38,226 nt of DNA from positions 1-38,226 of the forward strand of contig PAAN01000031.1 in NCBI GenBank assembly GCA_002699365.1, given 5' to 3'. Source of the stretch: Coraliomargarita sp. GTDB lineage: Bacteria > Verrucomicrobiota > Verrucomicrobiia > Opitutales > Coraliomargaritaceae. Of this stretch, positions 35,417-38,226 are shown in pieces; position 1 is the stretch's first letter; every line of letters starts with the position of its first letter. The translations under genes were made by a program, and so were the position numbers. Under the pieces are notes generated by a model that saw nothing but the letters and a program-made list of their open reading frames with translations, was not told the DNA's origin and did no database searches.

Positions 35417-36538
35417 CTAAAAGCCATCCCAAGCGGGAGCCTGCGACAGATAATCCGGTACATATTTACGGTCTTTCCAATTATGATGAAATACTTCGGT
35501 GGCAGAACCAGACATTGGAGGGACTAGCCAGCTCCAATTTCCAGAAACCAAACGGCCCTGCTGCTGTTCCATCGACACAAAGCGCATAAACTCTGAAGAT
35601 GCACGGTGATGGTCCACGATACGAACACCATCGGCAGAAAATGAATGAAGGACCGCTTCGTTGAGTTCTACAAGCGCGCGATCCTTCCATAAACGATCTT
35701 TCTTAGGACTCAAAAGACCCATTCGCTCAGCCAATTCAGGTAGTACATTATAGCGGCCCGTATCACCTAAATCGCGAGAACCAATCTCGGTCTCCATATA
35801 CCAACCGTTAAATGGCGCAGCAGGAAAGTCCATGCCGCCAATGCGTAGATTCATATCTGATAAAATAGGAACGCCATACCATCGAAGCCCTAACTGAGAG
35901 AACCACTCCAATTTAGGGTGCCTTAATGGAACTTCTAGGCAATCGGCTACAGGAGGGTCGAATAAGCATGGCTGTTCGCCACGCTTTTGAATAATCCAAG
36001 GCAGTAGATCAAAATTCGTGCGAGCTGGTTGCCAACCCAGTTCTAAAGCCTTCGCAGTAAAAGTCTCATTCTTTGGATCTCCTAAATAGCTGCCGTCTAC
36101 TTGCTTTCCATATCCTGCATAGCCAAATAACTGATGGTTCCATATTCTCAAGCGCGGCCCTTCGGTATCTGCTGGAGCGTAGACAGTTAATAAGGGTTGG
36201 ATTTTACCTTCGTTAGTTGCATGACCAATATGCTTGATCAAATCTGCAGCTACAAGTTCTGGCTTATCCAGATCTCTACGATCGCGCACTTTAAGCGAGG
36301 ACCAAAAGAGCCGACCAATACAGCGCGCATTATTACGCCATGCAACGCGAGCACCATGCTCTAGTTCTTCAAAGCTAAGCGAATACATTCCACTTGTTTG
36401 AAGTGATGATTCTACTTCCTGACGTCTTTCATGCCAATCTGTCGTTGATTTTTGCGCCAGTTCGTCAGCGCATAGATCGGCAAACTCCATCGCTTCGCTA
36501 AAACAGTTCGCATTGTTCTGATTGGTATTTTGCAACAT
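35417..36538 (-). CDS. nos: Bacterial nitric oxide synthase, oxygenase domain
   Basis: 373 residues, the size of bacterial oxygenase-only NOS. It oxidises arginine to NO and citrulline on a thiolate haem and needs a separate reductase. The haem Cys is in ARVAWRNNARCIGRLFW (C73). The arginine-binding Glu is in FNGWYMETEIGSRDLGDTGR (E251). The pterin-site tryptophan region is GNWSWLVPPMSGSATEVFHH (W335, W337), and DHHRASSEFMRF is typical. All core residues I can check are intact. The form PPMSGS is the one seen in animal NOS as I recall, while the Cys region is more Bacillus-like. No attached or adjacent reductase is seen. It lies 68 bp after an esterase gene and 95 bp before the exported peroxiredoxin gene. 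Confidence 0.95.
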   Translation of the reverse strand: MLQNTNQNNANCFSEAMEFADLCADELAQKSTTDWHERRQEVESSLQTSGMYSLSFEELEHGARVAWRNNARCIGRLFWSSLKVRDRRDLDKPELVAADLIKHIGHATNEGKIQPLLTVYAPADTEGPRLRIWNHQLFGYAGYGKQVDGSYLGDPKNETFTAKALELGWQPARTNFDLLPWIIQKRGEQPCLFDPPVADCLEVPLRHPKLEWFSQLGLRWYGVPILSDMNLRIGGMDFPAAPFNGWYMETEIGSRDLGDTGRYNVLPELAERMGLLSPKKDRLWKDRALVELNEAVLHSFSADGVRIVDHHRASSEFMRFVSMEQQQGRLVSGNWSWLVPPMSGSATEVFHHNWKDRKYVPDYLSQAPAWDGF

Positions 36539-36586
36539 GACTAAATTGTGATGTAGGTATTCAATGATAACGTATGCAAATGAGAC

Positions 36587-36610
36587 AAAAAAATCGCAGC
36601 AATCAGCTAC
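36587..36610 (-). terminator. Likely terminator of the esterase gene
   Basis: On the minus strand a 5-bp stem GTAGC/GCTGC (36610-36606 with 36600-36596, one T-G pair) with loop TGATT includes the esterase stop codon. It is followed by GA and seven T residues (complement of 36587-36593). It would separate esterase transcription from nos. Confidence 0.45.
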
Positions 36611-37395
36611 AGCTTACGGTTTTGTGAAAACATCCATTCATAAAATTCTTCCGATCTGAATGTGACTGTTGCCGCGTTGTGGCCCACATCACGGTAACTA
36701 CGTAGTTGTACTTGCTTTCCACCTGCTGCGCGGATTGCTGCCACCATACGCTCCGAGCGCTCGGCAGGAACGACGCGATCCATAGCGCCTACAAAAGCAA
36801 ATACTGGCACCGTAGCTAATTTTTTAGCCCATTGCTTCAAATCGGCGGTCACATCTTTGGGTCCACCTGGACCGATACCGCCAACTATTGGACTAATTGC
36901 AGCAAAATTTTCTGGGCTATGCCCACCCCACGCCCAAGAACCATAACCGCCCATACTAACACCTGTTAGATACACGCGGTCGGCGTTCACGGGAAGAGTC
37001 GCTAATAGATGCTCGAGAAAATAATTCAGGTCTTTCGGAGTCCAAGTGTTTTTTTCACCATTACTAGTACGTCGTAAACATTGTGGAGCCACTACGATGC
37101 AAGGGCCTTTTTTGTAACGCTCAATTCCCCTACTGACTCCTTGTGACTGTCCCTTAATCTTTTGTAGTGATTCGAGACTATCTCCGCAGCCTCCACCACC
37201 ATGCAGAACAATTACTAGCGGGACTTTTTGCGACCCAATAGTGCCAACTTGCTGTAACCAATAATATTCGTTTAACGTATCGGTCTGCGCAAAGCGCTCC
37301 GTATCGATACGGCACACTTCAAGCTTAGCTATTGCAGAATGCGCAACTAAAGACACTAAAAAAAAGGTAACAAAAAGTTTAGGAAATGGCAGCAT
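36607..37395 (-). CDS. Secreted alpha/beta-hydrolase (esterase/feruloyl-esterase or PHB-depolymerase-like)
   Basis: 262 residues from the ATG at 37395, which gives a clean signal peptide (MLPFPKLFVTFFLVSLVAHS, then AIA before KLEV). The longer frame from a TTG at 37452 buries the signal and is rejected. The oxyanion region is PLVIVLHGGGGCGDSLESL. The nucleophile is VYLTGVSMGGYGSWAW (S147 in G-x-S-x-G-G). The acid is in FVGAMDRVVPAERS (D206) and the His in RDVGHNAATVTF (H239), so the triad is complete. Marine Verrucomicrobiota carry many such secreted esterases for polysaccharide side chains, but no substrate can be assigned. It lies 93 bp after proS. Confidence 0.87.
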   Translation of the reverse strand: MLPFPKLFVTFFLVSLVAHSAIAKLEVCRIDTERFAQTDTLNEYYWLQQVGTIGSQKVPLVIVLHGGGGCGDSLESLQKIKGQSQGVSRGIERYKKGPCIVVAPQCLRRTSNGEKNTWTPKDLNYFLEHLLATLPVNADRVYLTGVSMGGYGSWAWGGHSPENFAAISPIVGGIGPGGPKDVTADLKQWAKKLATVPVFAFVGAMDRVVPAERSERMVAAIRAAGGKQVQLRSYRDVGHNAATVTFRSEEFYEWMFSQNRKL

Positions 37396-37488
37396 ACTAT
37401 AAAAATTATTATGCCAACCAAACTCGTGCGTTGTTCCACTAGCAACTCTCAAATCACCGATCCTGATTGAGCGCCAAAGAAGTATTCA

Positions 37489-38226
37489 CTAGTATGACTT
37501 AGCAAAAATCACTCGCTTACCGGGTTGACCTGTAAATGCGCAGGGCACCACTTCGTCAGCAGTAGCGTTGGGAATACAACGCACAGTCACCTTGTATTGC
37601 TTAGCAATTTTCTCTTCGAGCGCTGAATCACAGCAAAATCCCATCGATGCAAAGCCTCCATGAATTTCAGGATCGTTCTTATTTTGCGGAGTGAAGAATT
37701 CAATGAAGTCTTTTTCCGAGCTTATTTCTCGGGTGTATTCTTTGGCGTGAGCCTTAGCTCTTGCTAATAAATTGTCTTGAATCTCGTCTAGTAGTGCGCC
37801 GATTTGAGTCACAAAACAATTACGCTCATAACTTTGCTTATCTTTGGGCGCTCGGTCTCGACGGCCAACAAAAACCGAGTCATTTTCTATATCTCGCGGA
37901 CCGACTTCCACTCGAAGTGGAATACCCTTTTTAATCCATTCCCAAGCTTTTTCACCGCCTCGTAAGTCACGATCATCCAGTTCGACCGTTACTTTACCGT
38001 CGAGAAAAGTTTGCAACTGAAGATCCTTCTTTAGCGCATCACAGTAATCGAGCACTTCTTGGCGCGACTCTTCCTTCGGGGTGACAGGAATAATGACTAG
38101 GTGAGATGGAGCGATGCGAGGAGGCAGAACTAGGCCATCATCATCGGAGTGTGTCATGATCAAGCCACCGACTAAGCGAGTCGATACGCCCCATGAGGTA
38201 GTCCACGCATATTCTTCTTTTCCTTC
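37489..38226 (-). CDS. proS: Prolyl-tRNA synthetase, archaeal/eukaryotic type (N-terminal part outside window)
   Basis: The frame is open to the window edge, so about 245 C-terminal residues are seen. The visible part starts in the class II core (EYAWTTSWGVSTRLVGGLIM then THSDDDGLVLPPRIAPSHLV), continues through the anticodon-binding domain (LDDRDLRGGEKAWEWIKKGIPL) and ends in the extra C-terminal domain with Cys pairs (FCCDSALEEK, VRCIPNATADEVVPCAF) and a terminal Tyr. That C-terminal domain marks the archaeal/eukaryotic-like ProRS, also found in Bacteroidota, Thermus and other bacteria, as opposed to the E. coli type with an INS editing domain. It charges tRNA-Pro. Confidence 0.95.
   Translation of the reverse strand, partial: EGKEEYAWTTSWGVSTRLVGGLIMTHSDDDGLVLPPRIAPSHLVIIPVTPKEESRQEVLDYCDALKKDLQLQTFLDGKVTVELDDRDLRGGEKAWEWIKKGIPLRVEVGPRDIENDSVFVGRRDRAPKDKQSYERNCFVTQIGALLDEIQDNLLARAKAHAKEYTREISSEKDFIEFFTPQNKNDPEIHGGFASMGFCCDSALEEKIAKQYKVTVRCIPNATADEVVPCAFTGQPGKRVIFAKSY

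Noticed and set aside
37396..37452. Extended start of the secreted esterase from a TTG
   Set aside because: It would place 19 polar residues before an obvious signal peptide; the ATG at 37395 fits better.

Overview
The window reads as ordinary chromosome from a Gram-negative member of the PVC group, most likely a marine Verrucomicrobiota of the Opitutales/Puniceicoccales type. The main evidence is an LpxC-FabZ fusion followed directly by lpxA, an archaeal/eukaryotic-type ProRS, a eukaryote-like UDP-glucose dehydrogenase, FabV as enoyl reductase, modest GC content, and start codons almost never preceded by a Shine-Dalgarno sequence. This placement is inferred from gene content; no rRNA or other marker gene is present. 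I see no insertion sequence, prophage, tRNA, rRNA or CRISPR array.

Layout, left to right. 1-2.8 kb: the end of a repeat (beta-propeller-like) protein and an exported TPR protein. 2.9-5.7 kb: a possible structured leader, rpsO and pnp, closed by a strong terminator. 5.8-7.0 kb: a CNT nucleoside transporter, converging on lpxC/fabZ-lpxA (7.1-9.2 kb, minus). 9.4-10.8 kb: ffh, followed by the decayed remains of a hypoxanthine phosphoribosyltransferase gene. 11.0-14.0 kb, minus: PEGA lipoprotein, gcvH and speA. 14.2-16.2 kb: a short CNNM/CBS membrane protein converging on hemB. 16.3-21.9 kb, plus: cysS, an SMP-30-like lactonase, thrS, yhbY and an HD/OB-fold ribonuclease-like protein. lysS (minus) follows.

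23.7-32.1 kb is a plus-strand repair cluster: a DinG-like Fe-S helicase, a small TPR protein, an AddB-like nuclease and an AddA-like helicase-nuclease. It ends in a 4-bp convergent overlap with fabV. 32.1-38.2 kb, minus: proS (cut by the window edge), a secreted esterase, a bacterial nitric oxide synthase, an exported PrxQ-type peroxiredoxin, a eukaryote-type UDP-glucose dehydrogenase and fabV.

Most of the window is housekeeping: translation (rpsO, cysS, thrS, lysS, proS), RNA decay (pnp, HD protein), secretion (ffh), envelope (lpxA, lpxC/fabZ, fabV, ugd), haem and polyamine synthesis (hemB, speA), and recombination. I found no clearly new multi-gene system. The points most worth a second look are the NOS next to an exported peroxiredoxin, the hpt remnant, the AddB that lacks the C-terminal Fe-S cysteines, the absence of Shine-Dalgarno sequences, the rpsO leader, and the ThrRS without a TGS domain.
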